Shown in pieces: positions 23,820 through 34,504 of a DNA stretch of 64,000 nucleotides. The DNA comes from Polytrichum commune. Its lineage: Eukaryota > Streptophyta > Polytrichopsida > Polytrichales > Polytrichaceae. The stretch is taken from positions 35,169,554 to 35,233,553 of the forward strand of contig OX485803.1 in NCBI GenBank assembly GCA_950295325.1. Reading direction: 5' to 3'. A program made the translations under genes and the position numbers. The notes under the pieces are model-generated. The model had not been told where the DNA came from and ran no database searches. It worked only from the letters and a program-made list of their open reading frames with translations. How positions within the stretch are numbered: the first letter of the stretch is position 1; the number at the start of each line of letters is the position of its first letter.

Positions 23820-25470
23820 CAAACAAAGACAGAATCAAAATAACTTAGCCACAATATGGAGATTAAAACTCAAGGAAGCCCATGAGCACTCCAAGAACCT
23901 CTAGTTTGTAAACACCTAGAAACCAAAATGCAGACCCTAACAAGAATGGACATGGCAGTCATTGATATTTATGATCATGTGACAATAATGTACGAAAACT
24001 TAAATTGGATGAAACTAACACATCTATCGTGAAGTTTTTCTCTAAACCTTAGGGCCCCTTTTTGTACATCTATCTTTAGTTCAGTTTTTTTAATAGTCTA
24101 TTTGGATGTACACACTAGAGAGAAACAATGCATGTCCCTTATGTATATTATGTACGCTAATGCCTCAAAAAATATCCCTTCTTACACTCAAGTTAGTTTG
24201 TACATAGTATGAAGAGTCCACCTCCCAAGGAAAGGGGGGCCTAAGATTCAGAGAAACAATATACAATAGATGTGGTAGTTTACTTAATTTATGTTTTCAT
24301 CCATTTAACATTGTCATATGGTAATAGTCTCCAATGATTATGGACATGTCCATACTTGTTAGAGTTTGCATATGGGTTCTAGGTTTTTCCCAAAGTGGAG
24401 GCTCTTGCAACGCTTGTTGGCTCTCTTGGGTTTTTGCTCCTTGGATTGTGACTAGATTATTGTGCTCTTGTCTATGTTGTTTAAATCAATTGTATTGATA
24501 CCATTGTGTCATAGGTGGGCAAAATATAGGAAACCTTTAAGCCTAATGATCCATCCTTTGCAGTTGGAGATAGGATTATATTGGTATCAAAACAAAAATG
24601 GGTCAAAGTGGGCTTATGCTTTAAAAGATCATACCATGATGAATTTAGATATTATTATTGCCTTAGATTCAATGAGGGTCCAACCATGCTAAGGTGTACC
24701 ACAAAGGACTAAATAAAATAGAGTCCTTAAATTCATAAGGAATCATGTTTGAGACAATATTCATGATTGAATTATAAAATCATCAATAAAATGTAATGAC
24801 AATACTTAAAACCATGCTAAGTTTGGACTATAAACCTATGCGAAATTTAGAGTAAAAGCTTGATAACTATGCACGGTACTATGTAAAGAAGGTGATGCGT
24901 GACACAATTTTGGTGCACCTTATCGTGGTTGGACCCATGACATGTGTTTTAAAATTAGATTATTACGAGGTACATCCTACAAATGACAAAAACGTTTAAT
25001 GACCTTCTCATTGCAAAGTGACAGTTACATGTGTATTAAATGCCTATTTACTTCATGATTTATATATATTTATATATATTGGAGGTATCTATCACATCGA
25101 AACATTGAGTTCACAAACATGAGCTTATCATTTGTTAGCATATACCCTTGGGGGTAGACTCTTCTTACCATGTATGAACTAACATGACTGTAGAAAGGGG
25201 TCGTATTGGAGGTACTAGCATACATGTCGTGTACATGAGGGACATTTCTTGTTTTTCTCTATTGTGTACATTCAAAATGCTACTAAGAAGTTTGAAGTAA
25301 AGGTAGATGTACAAAGGGGGCTTTAAGGCTTAAAGAAGAAGAAAAATGATTGACAATAAATGTGCTTCTTTCTTATAATTTGCACATCTTTATCCATTCT
25401 TTTCATATGGTAATGGTCCCCAAAGATTGCCACGTCCATTCTTGTAGGGTTTTGTAAATGCCACAAAGCT
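23820..25470. mobile_element. Large foldback element with arms of about 330 bp, partly nested
   Basis: The left arm (about 23,925-24,240) and right arm (about 25,140-25,470) are inverted copies. Matching landmarks are CCTAACAAGAATGGAC, TTGTACATCTATCTTTA and GTATGAAGAGTCCACC on the left, with their complements in reverse order on the right. A third, inverted arm piece lies at about 24,300-24,430. The centre has no recognised coding sequence; the ORF at 24,462-24,692 is anonymous. Related arms occur at 25,560-26,035, 26,761-26,990 and 37,470-37,855. Confidence 0.6.
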
Positions 25471-25559
25471 TTGTTTATTTCATGATTCATATCTTGTTTA
25501 TGTAGTGAAGGCATTTATCACAATAAATTGAAAATCTTAGTTTAAATAGATTAGCCTAT

Positions 25560-26035
25560 CTTCTACCCTTCCCTTAGTACACAAAAACCTAGAACACAAA
25601 AGCAAATCCTAACAAGAATGGATCAAGTACACTAAATATGATATTTAGTGTCAATATTTATTTAATATTATGCATTGATATAGATTTTGAATGTACATCT
25701 CAGTTTTTACCAACATAGATCGAATTGGTTGTTTGGACATTATAGAACATCAACATTTTTACTTTGTAAAAAGTTACATAAATAGTAGAAATATATATGA
25801 TTGTGTAACTTCGAACAATGAATGACACTAACATATCATATTTATTGTAGTCATTGAAAATAATCACACCAAATGATGATAATAGATGGAACTAACACAT
25901 TAACTTCCAATTCTTTTCTCTAAACCCAAAGCCCATTTTGTACATCCACCTCTACTTACGATTCGCTATAGCCTCTTTTTGGTATACACAAAAGAAAAAA
26001 TAAATATCACCCCCCCCCCTGTGTACACTACTAGC
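25560..26035 (+). mobile_element. Foldback family, fragmentary arm copies, with dispersed repeat R6
   Basis: AACCTAGAACACAAAAGCAA at about 25,588, followed by CCTAACAAGAATGGA, repeats the beginning of the left arm at 23,925. From 25,905 the text (TCTCTAAACCCAAAGCCCAT, then TTGTACATCCACCTCTACTT) repeats the arm equivalent to 24,040. Between them, 25,724-25,860 (AATTGGTTGTTTGGACATTA and onward) is a separate repeat, R6, that recurs at 46,203-46,350. A C10 run closes the stretch at 26,010-26,019. Confidence 0.5.
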
Positions 26036-26037
26036 TT

Positions 26038-26262
26038 GGGCATGTGCCGTCCCGCCCATTACACCCATGCAAATGAATTAATATTTCGGGTCAACCCAAC
26101 CCATACGTCCTTGTAACTATATGCCCCCATGCCCATGTGTGCCCATGCCCATATGCTCCCATGGTCGCACGTGCTCGCCATATGCATGTATGCCCATTAT
26201 ATTCATAAGCCCCCCATGACCTGCCACCATGCCATCATGCCTCATGCTCATGCCATGTCCGC
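26038..26262. repeat. Low-complexity GCCCATG-rich tract
   Basis: About 225 bp filled with irregular CATG, GCCCAT and CCCATG words (for example GCCCCCATGCCCATGTGTGC near 26,122). The minus-strand ORF 26,117-26,395 is Gly/His/Met-rich because of this composition and is not taken as a gene. Confidence 0.6.
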
Positions 26263-26760
26263 CACCTTCCCAGGTTTCCCCATCATACCCACCGTGTAGT
26301 CCCCACATTTTTCCACATTTGTCACCCCTTTCTTCTATCAGAAGATTGTATTGGGATAGAATCTTTGGCATGTGACCCTTTTTCTTTGAAAACATTTTGG
26401 TTCTTCAACAAGAACGGTAAGAAACGGTGGGGAACAATGAGGCGACGGCCTCACCACCACATCTTCCATGGTTTGAAGGTCCCCCACCCCCCTCAGGAGG
26501 TAACTATCCCCAAGCTCAAACAATTGTTTTACACAAGCATTGAGAAATTGTTATACATTCGTAAAAATTGTGTTGACATTGTCAGTTAGTTGGCAACCAG
26601 TGCTCCCTCAACACACTCTTACAATACACTCTCCAACTTGGGACACAAAACTCTACATGTGGCTTTCATTTCTCTCAGACCAAATGAGCTCCCATCATTT
26701 TCTTAAGCACCCAAAGACCCAAGCAAGGGCATCATGGCCAACTTCTATTTAGACTTCAAA

Positions 26761-26980
26761 TTAAAATCTCCACATCCACCCGTCCACACCATGAGACTCT
26801 TGAAGCACTCATGGGTTCCCTTGAGTTTTGCTCCACAGGTTAAGGCTAATTATTGTGCTCTTGTCTTCGTTTAAAATCTCCACATCCACCCGTCCACACC
26901 ATAAGACTCTTGAAGCGCTCATGGGTTCCCTTGAGTTTTGCTCCATAGGTTAAGGCTAATTTTTGTGCTCTTGTCTTCAT
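26761..26980. repeat. Recent tandem duplication, unit 110 bp
   Basis: Two adjacent 110-bp units (26,761-26,870 and 26,871-26,980), each beginning TTAAAATCTCCACATCCACC, differ at only a few positions. Part of the unit is the inverted outer arm of the foldback family (CTCATGGGTTCCCTTGAGTT). Confidence 0.85.
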
Positions 26981-27348
26981 TTGTTTGATGCAATCATTGA
27001 GTTACATACTATGAATGAAAAAAATGTTCAATAAAATTCTCATTGGAAAGTGAGTGTGGATTTTCTATGTAATGAAGGGCTTAGTTAAGTCATGATTGAT
27101 AATTTGTATACTTGGTGGAGGCATTTATCACATTAAAAGTTTTAAAAATCATAAAAATACATACGTCCATTTTCTAGCATGCCGTTAGTGCATATACATT
27201 TGTTTTTCTCTACAAACCTCTCGTATATAGGAGGTTTAATTTCATAGTGACCCATGCACGTCATTTAGGTTTCCAGTGAAGAGTCCACGCCCATGACACA
27301 TTCTTATCCATCCATACCTTATCATCACTCTTACTACACTAAATAATG

Positions 27349-27394
27349 TATTTAATGTCATATGGTATTTAATGTCATATGGTATTTAATGTCA
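27349..27394. repeat. Short tandem repeat, unit 17 bp
   Basis: TATTTAATGTCATATGG occurs twice with a third partial unit ending TATTTAATGTCA. Nearby TACACTAAATA words recur at 27,630 and 25,630. Confidence 0.8.
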
Positions 27395-27399
27395 ATGTA

Positions 27400-28080
27400 G
27401 TAACCATTCTAATGAAACTTCTTATGACTTAGTTTACAAGTATTATCACGGATAGTTTAAATTTAGATGAAAATTACTTAGTAAGTGATATAATTGCAAC
27501 ATTATAAGTCTTTAATGCCCACATTTTCTTACAAGGAATGACAAATACTGTTGGGTTTACATTTAGTGTTGGTGAGACTACATGGATGGTTTACAATTAG
27601 TATTGAGCAAGGCTAAAAGAATTGGTTACACTAAATACAATATTTAGTGCACTTAGTGTCCAAGAACCTCAAGGCACAAACATACATCGGTTCATTTGGT
27701 TGTTAAAGGCAGAGCATTAGATTGCTTGTAGTCATAGAAATGTGATACTAGAAGGAATAAGGTTGTAATAAGCCTGCAAGGCTCGTCCGTAGTTGGAGAT
27801 GAGTTATTACATATTGTTTGTAAGAACCAAGGTGAGAATGACTTTCCAAAATGCATGAGGAAAGTGGCTACAACCTTGATTTGGATCTTTTAACCATCTT
27901 GGACTATTAATGTGTTCACATCCTAAGAGAAGTGGGCTAGCAAAAAAAAACCCTTTAGGACCCATCTACCTCAATTCAGGGCATTTGATGCCAACTTCAC
28001 AATTAGATAAGGTAAGAATGATTTTTAATGCTTAAAAAATTGCTCAATGTCTTCTCATGACCTTCCTAAAGGACAAGTTT
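27400..28080. other. AT-rich stretch, no gene recognised
   Basis: The part at 27,866-27,935 (AGTGGCTACAACCTTGATTT and onward) resembles 19,874-19,965. Otherwise no repeat or coding signal. Confidence 0.4.
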
Positions 28081-28086
28081 ATCTAA

Positions 28087-28799
28087 GGGCATGTTTACAT
28101 GTAAGCCATTAGGCCATGGACTGTTGAGAATCCTTGAATTCTTATTATTTGAGAGTGTTGTGGTCCCCACTCCTGGTTGACATAAGAGCAGTTTCAGACC
28201 ATAGTCCATAACAATTTCATTGGTTTGGCAAATCTACATGGAATCCCATATGGCACTTATGCATAATGTGGGTTGGGATTTTTTTGGGATAGTCCTGAAG
28301 GTAGGTTGGGGGATGTGGAGCGGGCCTAGCGGACAACCCATGACAACTTATCAATGGAATGTGGTCCAACATTATCATGTTTAATTCGGAATGTGATGAT
28401 TGAAGCTATTGCTTTCTATTGTGCAATTTATTACTTCACTGTGTTTTTCCTACTATGCAATAGTTATTCTATTGTGTAATAAATTAAGCAAATTTTTCTA
28501 GTTCACACTCTATAAAGAGATCTTGAATGCTCAAAAATTGTTGAATTAACGTATGCAAATGCCAACACATGAATAAAGTTACAAACAACTTTGTTTCTTC
28601 TCTCCTCGATGATACATTCTCACATCTGGTTAAAACATCTTGAGATCTTTTCCACGATCCCATTTGGATGTACACTAAAGGCTTGTGACCTCCAAAACGC
28701 TTTGGGCTATGAACTTCTCTATGGTCTCATCTAAGAAGCAAGTCAATACCATGGTTCATTTCACACGCATGGCCTAACACCTTTAGTGTAAACAGGCCC
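28087..28799. mobile_element. Tourist/Harbinger-like element, 713 bp
   Basis: The left terminus GGGCATGTTTACATGTAAGC and the right terminus (opposite strand GGGCCTGTTTACACTAAAGG) form an imperfect inverted repeat of about 32 bp that ends in TTAGGCCATG on both arms. The flanks are TAA (28,084-28,086) and TAC (28,800-28,802), consistent with a mutated TAA duplication. GGGCCTGTTTA termini are characteristic of Tourist-type MITEs. The 63-codon minus-strand ORF inside resembles no transposase. Confidence 0.6.
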
Positions 28800-29446
28800 T
28801 ACAATACCATGACCTTAGCTCTAGTCGGTTGTGTCGGCAATGTACGTCTTTGTGGACACGCCCTCGACTCTTTATTCCTTTCCCTGCCTCCTGGCCCCTC
28901 GTCGGCTCCCACTGGCCATGCCCTTCAATAATATTACTCCTCACAGAAGACCTCATCGCAATTTACAACAACTCCTCCTCCTCCGGCACTGCTCCTACTT
29001 AGGATATATTACAGTACCCCTGCTGCCACAGTGAAGCTTTTTTGCAGTGTCAGGTTGTGTGGGCCATATTTGCTGCATGGATCAGCCAGCTCTACTGGCA
29101 AATGTGTAAGTATTCCCGGTATATTAGAGTACGATCTAGATAGATAGATAGACATATCTATGTAGTTTTATATATTTCTTTCATGTCATACTGATACGCC
29201 ACTCGAGTCCATGCCTAGTAATCATGGTCGGATTGATGGCCAAGTGAAGTTTGGAAGCTTCTCTTGTTAAGTTAATGAAGAAGAAGCCAAGACCGCACTC
29301 AATGAGGATCTATGGCATGGCTTTTGGAGTTGCTGCTGGCTCCCCTGGCCTGGACCAGCGAGATTCGCCCTATTCGCGCGAATTTTGAATTTACGACCTC
29401 ACATGCTTCAGCTCCCAATCATGTGATTATACAACGCATTTCCCGG

Positions 29447-30125
29447 ATCCTCCACAAGCCCACCGGCTTCCCAAAAGACAAAAATAAATAAAAATTCCTC
29501 GTCCCTTAATTAACTTGGTTAATCTGCCGAGTTTGCGAGCTGCTGATCATCACGCGAAATCCCCTTTTGGGATTCCTTGCAAAAACCTCACGGCATACCA
29601 GCTGCAATGATTTCATATTAATTAGGTCAACAAAAGATAATCATCCCAGGGCTGCCAAAACGCCCTGAAGATATTTTTACTCTGTTGCAGTGCAGTTTCG
29701 GCCTTTGGAGTGCAGCGATGGAGTTCAAGAGCATACAAGGTAAGTTAATGTCCAGCTTAGAAGTTAATAAACTCGTTCTTATAAAAATTCCTCACAGAGA
29801 TTGCCTCACACGTGTCAATCCACCATCGTGGCATCATCATATATACTATACCTTATATCGGATCTGGAGAAGCCCACCTGCTTCTGAAAAGACAAAGTTT
29901 CTTCTCCCATTTCTTCTCCCTGTAGTACGTTAATCTGTCAAAGTTTGTGTTGATAATTCAAATTATAATAAAAAAAAACCAAAAACCCTTGTTAGGATTC
30001 TTGCAAGACTCACAGCACACAGGCTGCAGTGATCTGTGTTAGGTCAACGTAATATATTCATCGCAGCTGCAAAACACCCTTAAGAAACTCACACTTTACT
30101 GCAGTACAGGTTTAGTCGTAGAGTT
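29447..30125 (+). repeat. Diverged tandem duplication, offset about 414 bp
   Basis: The stretch from AAGCCCACCGGCTTC (29,456) through GGGATTCCTTGCAAAAACCT and CAGCTGCAATGATTT to CAAAACGCCCTGAAG is repeated from AAGCCCACCTGCTTC (29,870) through AGGATTCTTGCAAGACTCAC and CAGGCTGCAGTGATC to CAAAACACCCTTAAG. Both copies are followed by TTTACT(C/G)...TTGCAGT or CTGCAGT, possible acceptor sites, so an exon/intron module may have been duplicated. Confidence 0.6.
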
Positions 30126-30858
30126 GATGGAAGAAAGACTGGATTTGTGATGTAGATTTGGAAATTAGAATTTAGAGACCTCGTTCCGGTTAATTATGAG
30201 CTGAGTGAGTGAAGGGCTCTCTCTTTGATTAATCTGAGCGGTGATTTGTCACAAGTTTGATGGACTTTCTCTCTGTTTCTGAAAGCTGCTAAGTTAAGTT
30301 AAGCAGGGTTTTTCTGGTACTGGAAAGTTTGTGGAAGCCCCTGGCATGGATTGAAGCAACTGATATTGAATCAACTTCTCTTGAAAGTTTCAGGTAAGCC
30401 TCCAAAAACCATCTGAGCAGGTAGTCCATGACCCATTCATGGTGCCGCAATGTGGGTGTCTGCATGTAGTGGCACATGATGATGATGATGCTTCGTAATA
30501 TAAGTTAAGTTAGTTACCGCACACACACGCCAAGGCCCGAAGCTGATGCCAGAGAACACATTCAGTTTGGGGACTTTGCTTGCTTGCTTGCATGCCATGC
30601 ACATGATGATGGCGGCATGATATATGATCATATTAATAATAAAATATGCGGGACGTTTTCTTTTTCCCTTGCTTTTCTGGTGACCCACCCTATCTGGGGG
30701 ATTGTGAGAAGGATTGGAGCGTCCTGCTCTCGGATTCATGAATTCTCCCAGGCTGAAGGCTATGGAGAAGGGGCAAAGGGAGAGGACAAAATGGGAAGAG
30801 GAGCGGTTAATTTGGCAAACAAACTTGGCTCACACATACGGGAGCTTGCTCAGCCTGC

Positions 30859-30876
30859 GGGGGGGGGGGGGGGGGG
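30859..30876. repeat. G18 homopolymer
   Basis: Eighteen consecutive G, the longest of nine C/G runs of ten or more in the window. Confidence 0.9.
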
Positions 30877-30969
30877 TAAAGAAAGCTGACTCAAGTTGAC
30901 CCCATGCACTTGGAGAGTAATTTTCTAAGTCTTGCTCTACTTTAGAGCATTTAATTGCATGGCTCTCTT

Positions 30970-31016
30970 AGAGCCACTTCACACATGAGCCAAGAGCCGT
31001 GACCATGAAATTGGTG
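30970..31016 (-). mobile_element. MITE family M1, copy C, terminal fragment
   Basis: GAGCCACTTCACACATGAGC followed by CAAGAGCCGTGACCATGAAA equals the right end of M1 on the opposite strand. TTA precedes it (30,967-30,969). The M1 text stops where the LTR-like block at 31,017 begins, as if cut or invaded there. Confidence 0.7.
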
Positions 31017-31520
31017 TGTGAGCCCAAAAGGGTGCCCACATGTCTTCTTAGCCTCTAAAACTGTGAGAATTTCGTAATTGTGTTGTGTGAGTAGTTAAAA
31101 GTGATAAAAGTTTAGATTTAGTTAAGTTTTGTGTGTTTTATGATCGATGGGATTTAGTCGAGTTAATTATGTGACTCGAGGTATTAAAAGTGAAAAGATT
31201 AAAAGCAAGCAATTAGTTCAATTTAGTTATGGACAATGCTTGAGTTCAAGCGACCTTTAGGCTTGGGTTATGGTTAGTTAGGCTTGAATGATTGTTTGTT
31301 TTAGGCTTGGGTTTGGTTAATTCAAGGAAGGGGGGTCGCCTTCGGAAAGAGATAAGGCAGTTGGATTTCCGTTAGGTCCAGGAGGGGTCCGGGAAGAGGG
31401 AAGCCTCTCTCTCTCTCTCAGTTCTCTCTCTTGGGTGTTGGGTTGTTGCCGAGGGTCGGTCACGGGTAGATCACTCCATTGTCAAGTTGAACACCACGTG
31501 CGACCAAAAAAAATCTTCTT
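31017..31520 (+). mobile_element. LTR-like fragment 1
   Basis: Begins TGTGAGCCCAAAAGGGTGCC, the block that also opens the fragments at 44,797 and 55,222. As in those, an AT-rich 5' part is followed by a CT-rich tract (about 31,405-31,432) and then a GTTGTTGCCGAGGGTC block that may be a decayed primer site. Length and 3' limit are uncertain and no internal polyprotein was found. A solo LTR or a diverged 5' LTR is the likeliest reading. Confidence 0.45.
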
Positions 31521-32600
31521 TTGGTAAGTTGCACCACCAAAATGGGTCAAAATTTTATCAATTTTTTTTCCATGAGTAGATATACACAGTACCTATGACA
31601 TAATTAAAAGTGGTAACTAAATTTGATGATTTTTTTTCTTTCATAAAACATACCGTTTCTAACTAGAATGACACAAAACTGAACTAAAACAATTACTAAA
31701 AAAAATAAAGATGACTAAAATTTATAAAAATTTATAAAAAAGATACTATCAATGGTTATGTATATGTAGAAAAAATATCATAAATTTTAAAATTATACAT
31801 GGCATGTAATATAGGGGTAGCAAACTTTGTCCGCACGTGGTGTCAACTTGACAATGAAGTGACCTCCCCGTGGGGTTGGTGGAGCAAAGAGGCAGGCTGC
31901 GACTGAGATCGCAGCTTTCTCTACAGCTGGGCTCCAGGGGATGGCTAGGCATTGAGCCGCAACATGAGAACATGGTAGTCGGCGGTCTCGAATGAGGCAG
32001 TGACAGGGTCTAGTGACGAACTGATTCCACAAGGCGGAGGTCTATGGGAGAGAGTAGAGAATACGGCTGCCTTGAGGCAGCCTGGGAGAAGGCCGCAAAA
32101 GACTCTGAGGTTCGGTAGATGAGGGATGGCTACAAATTCCGCGAGCGAGGGTTAAATCAGCTCCTACAGCAGAGGCGACTCACGGCTAAACCCATCTGGG
32201 CTTGGGAAGGAGCCATTGCTGCCGACGCGAGGGGATTCATTCGAGGTGAATCAGAGTTCAATTACGGCCAAAAATGGTTTGAGGGCAATCAACAATTTAT
32301 TTAGAGATTAGAACTAGGTGTTGTTGGAGTGTTGGTAGGGAATGTAGTAGTGGTGATTAGGTGAGTAGGGGATTAAGGAAATGAGTATTGGCAAGCCAAC
32401 ATTGTGGAGTGGTGTTGCCTCACTGCCTAGGAGATGAATTAGGTTAGTTGAGTGTTTTATTGATGTAGGCTAGAGACTGGTGATTGGGTGTGGCAATAAC
32501 TGAGAGGAAGATGTGATAGCAATTTTTAGTTTATCTTTTTGCAAATTAGAATTCAGTGTAAAAAGGGACAAAATCTGCACTGAAATCTTAAGATACTGTC
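31521..32600. other. AT-rich then G/C-richer stretch, no product assigned
   Basis: From 31,840 to 32,300 the sequence is clearly richer in G and C. Overlapping ORFs (31,749-31,973 and 31,793-32,032 minus; 32,119-32,304 plus) have no motif I recognise. Being downstream of an LTR-like piece, this could be remnant internal retroelement sequence; that is a guess. Confidence 0.3.
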
Positions 32601-32609
32601 CATGTGAAC

Positions 32610-34010
32610 AGACTATAGTCTTCAGATTCTGAAAAGCATAACTTCCAAGGCTATAGTCTGATATGAAAGGATGTAAGACTGAAGAGGACTCCCCACACAA
32701 TATAAAGGAAGGGGGAGGTAAGAGAGAAGTTAGTCATCTCTGGGATAGAGATTGAACTCCATTGTTTTTAGACCTTTTGAAGTATAGTCTGCAAATTGAT
32801 GCACTTTGGTTGTGCATGACGATAGTCTTTTGATGTAACATTGATCAATATTAAGTAATTACTTATATGGGAGTGAATCCTGAATTATTTCATTATGAGA
32901 GATTTATCTTGTTTCTGTTGTTGTGTCTATTGGATATTAATTGTGAATTCAGGCTATAGTCTGATATTGGGATGGAAGACTGATTTGAAGTGATTGTCAG
33001 GGCTATAGTCTGTGGTTGTTGTAAGTACACCTTGCAGGGATTGCAAAGTGTAGGAATTACTGTTGTTAGAATTGTTTCTACCTTGCTACAGTGATTACAG
33101 TTCATGGCCTTGTGTGTTGTGTGTAATTGATTGCAAGACCACTTGAATCAATAGAATTGAGTAAACTCAATTACATGATCAGGCCATAGTCTAAATTTAT
33201 CATTATATAATGATTCAGAGAAAATGTACACGGCCAGGCAATGGTCTGCATTAATAACTGAGATCATCTCTCATCATAGTTTAAGGCAATAGTCTGGGAA
33301 GTTACCTTCCTGTGGGAAGGGAAGATGAGATTTCATTCTCAATTACCTTGAGTGAAGGCTATCGTCTTCGTGATTGACTAGGGAATTTCCCGGAGGGATT
33401 GGGGTAGACCCAATTAAGGCAAGACTATAGTCTTGGTAATCAAGAGGAATTCTGAGAGAGGAATTGTCATGGTGTAATCAAATGTAAATCTGAGAGCTTC
33501 ATGTCAATGGAGTAAGAATGTGAAATTAATAAAGTAAGTGATGACATAAGCTAATAAGATGATTAAATGAAATCAAGGAATCTGTACTAGCCCAATGAGT
33601 GTGTGTGTGTGTGTGTGTTTGTAATCCTAAGTATAAGTAACTTAATGGATTGAGAAGGCAATAGTCATGTTGGGAGACGAAAGGGCCTAGTGGAAAGACT
33701 ATAGCCTTGAACAGTTACCTTGGTGAGAAACCGAAAGGACAACGCAGTCATTGGCTGAATGTTTCCTATTCCAGGAAGGGGTAATCCTAATCTCGTTGTT
33801 TTGTAATTGATTAATAATTGAATGTATGCGCTCTTATCCTACATATGGTTTTGTTGGATTTATGATTCATAATGCATAAAGACTATATTAAAGGCTATAA
33901 TCAAATGTGTATTATGCTAATATGAATCTAAAGACTATAGCAAAGATCAAAGTGCCCTTGGCTTTGATTATTAAGACACAATGATGATACTTATGCAAAG
34001 ACTATAGTCG
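32610..34010. repeat. Cluster of about 17 near-palindromic CTATAGTC motifs
   Basis: A short motif with consensus A-R-G-R-C-T-A-T-A-G-T-C-T recurs about every 85 bp at irregular spacing. Approximate starts: 32,610; 32,649; 32,780; 32,819; 32,951; 33,001; 33,181; 33,236; 33,283; 33,354; 33,421; 33,656; 33,696; 33,878; 33,891; 33,931; 33,998. The form AGACTATAGTCT (32,610 and 33,422) is a perfect 12-bp palindrome. The 17-mer AGGCTATAGTCTGATAT is present exactly twice (32,648 and 32,951), each followed by AAGACTGA about 10 bp later. Spacings are not multiples of three, so coding repeats are unlikely. No ORF over 76 codons lies here. Confidence 0.75.
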
Positions 34011-34504
34011 ATGACTGTGCCTATGCTTGTGCACCGCACTTGGTCCTAATAAAAAGAATTCACTGCCAGACGATTGCCATGAAAAGTAAAGTGAGGTGAG
34101 AGACTGTCACTCTTGCATGTACTGGAAAAGAGGGGTCTTTTAGATGTTTTTTACCCCTTACCTTTAAATGAATTGTCACACCAAAGATGAAGTAAAGTGT
34201 TATACCTTTGTGTTTATCCTAACAAAACCTTGTCTAAGACACCTAGATGATATAAGAATCACCTTTTAAGTCTTCCCTGACTTGTTCCCTGGGTTTGTTT
34301 GTAACCAAACAGCTAACTACAGAAGCAAAGTATTTTTAAATGCTTGTTGCCTCGCACTCTTTGAATAAAAAGCTGTGTGTTTAGTGTTCATGTGTTGGAG
34401 TATTGGAGTATTGGGAGTTGGATTCCAAGGCTAAGGAAGTCAAGCAAGTACATGTGAGTTATAGGCTCTCACCTGAATTACGACGCATAAGGGTGGGAGT
34501 TTTT
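34011..34504. other. No gene recognised
   Basis: AT-rich sequence between the CTATAGTC cluster and MITE M1 copy B, with no shared repeat noticed. Confidence 0.4.

Larger units (their letters stand above)
28803..30969. other. Gene-like island without an assignable product
   Basis: Less AT-rich than its surroundings, with splice-like signals. CTTTTTTGCAG at 29,036-29,046 precedes a short open stretch that ends at AATGTGTAAGTATT near 29,100. TTTACTCTGTTGCAG near 29,690 precedes a segment ending ATACAAGGTAAGTTAATG near 29,745. (TAGA)4 lies at about 29,136-29,151. The longest frames (28,831-29,034 plus; 30,437-30,739 minus; 30,584-30,889 plus) match nothing I know. Exons of a real gene or its promoter may lie here, but translation alone does not show it. 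Confidence 0.3.

Noticed and set aside
24049-25325. Element of about 1,270 bp with TTA target duplications and GGGCCCC/AGCCCCC ends
   Set aside because: The flanks on both sides (for example TCTAAACCTTA) are also present in the copies at about 25,920 and 37,665, and the inverted symmetry continues outward by more than 100 bp. The TTA pair is therefore internal to a larger foldback, not a target duplication.
26117-26395. Minus-strand ORF encoding a Gly/His/Met-rich protein, at first suggestive of a metal-binding repeat protein
   Set aside because: The residues follow from the CATG/GCCCATG tract, which has no codon-length period.
31749-32304. ORFs in the G/C-richer stretch behind LTR-like fragment 1 as a gag gene
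   Set aside because: No zinc knuckle, protease or other retroelement motif in any frame I read.
32610-34010. CRISPR-like array or coding repeat for the CTATAGTC cluster
   Set aside because: Spacing is irregular, the motif is only about 12 bp, the context is eukaryotic, and spacings are not multiples of three.
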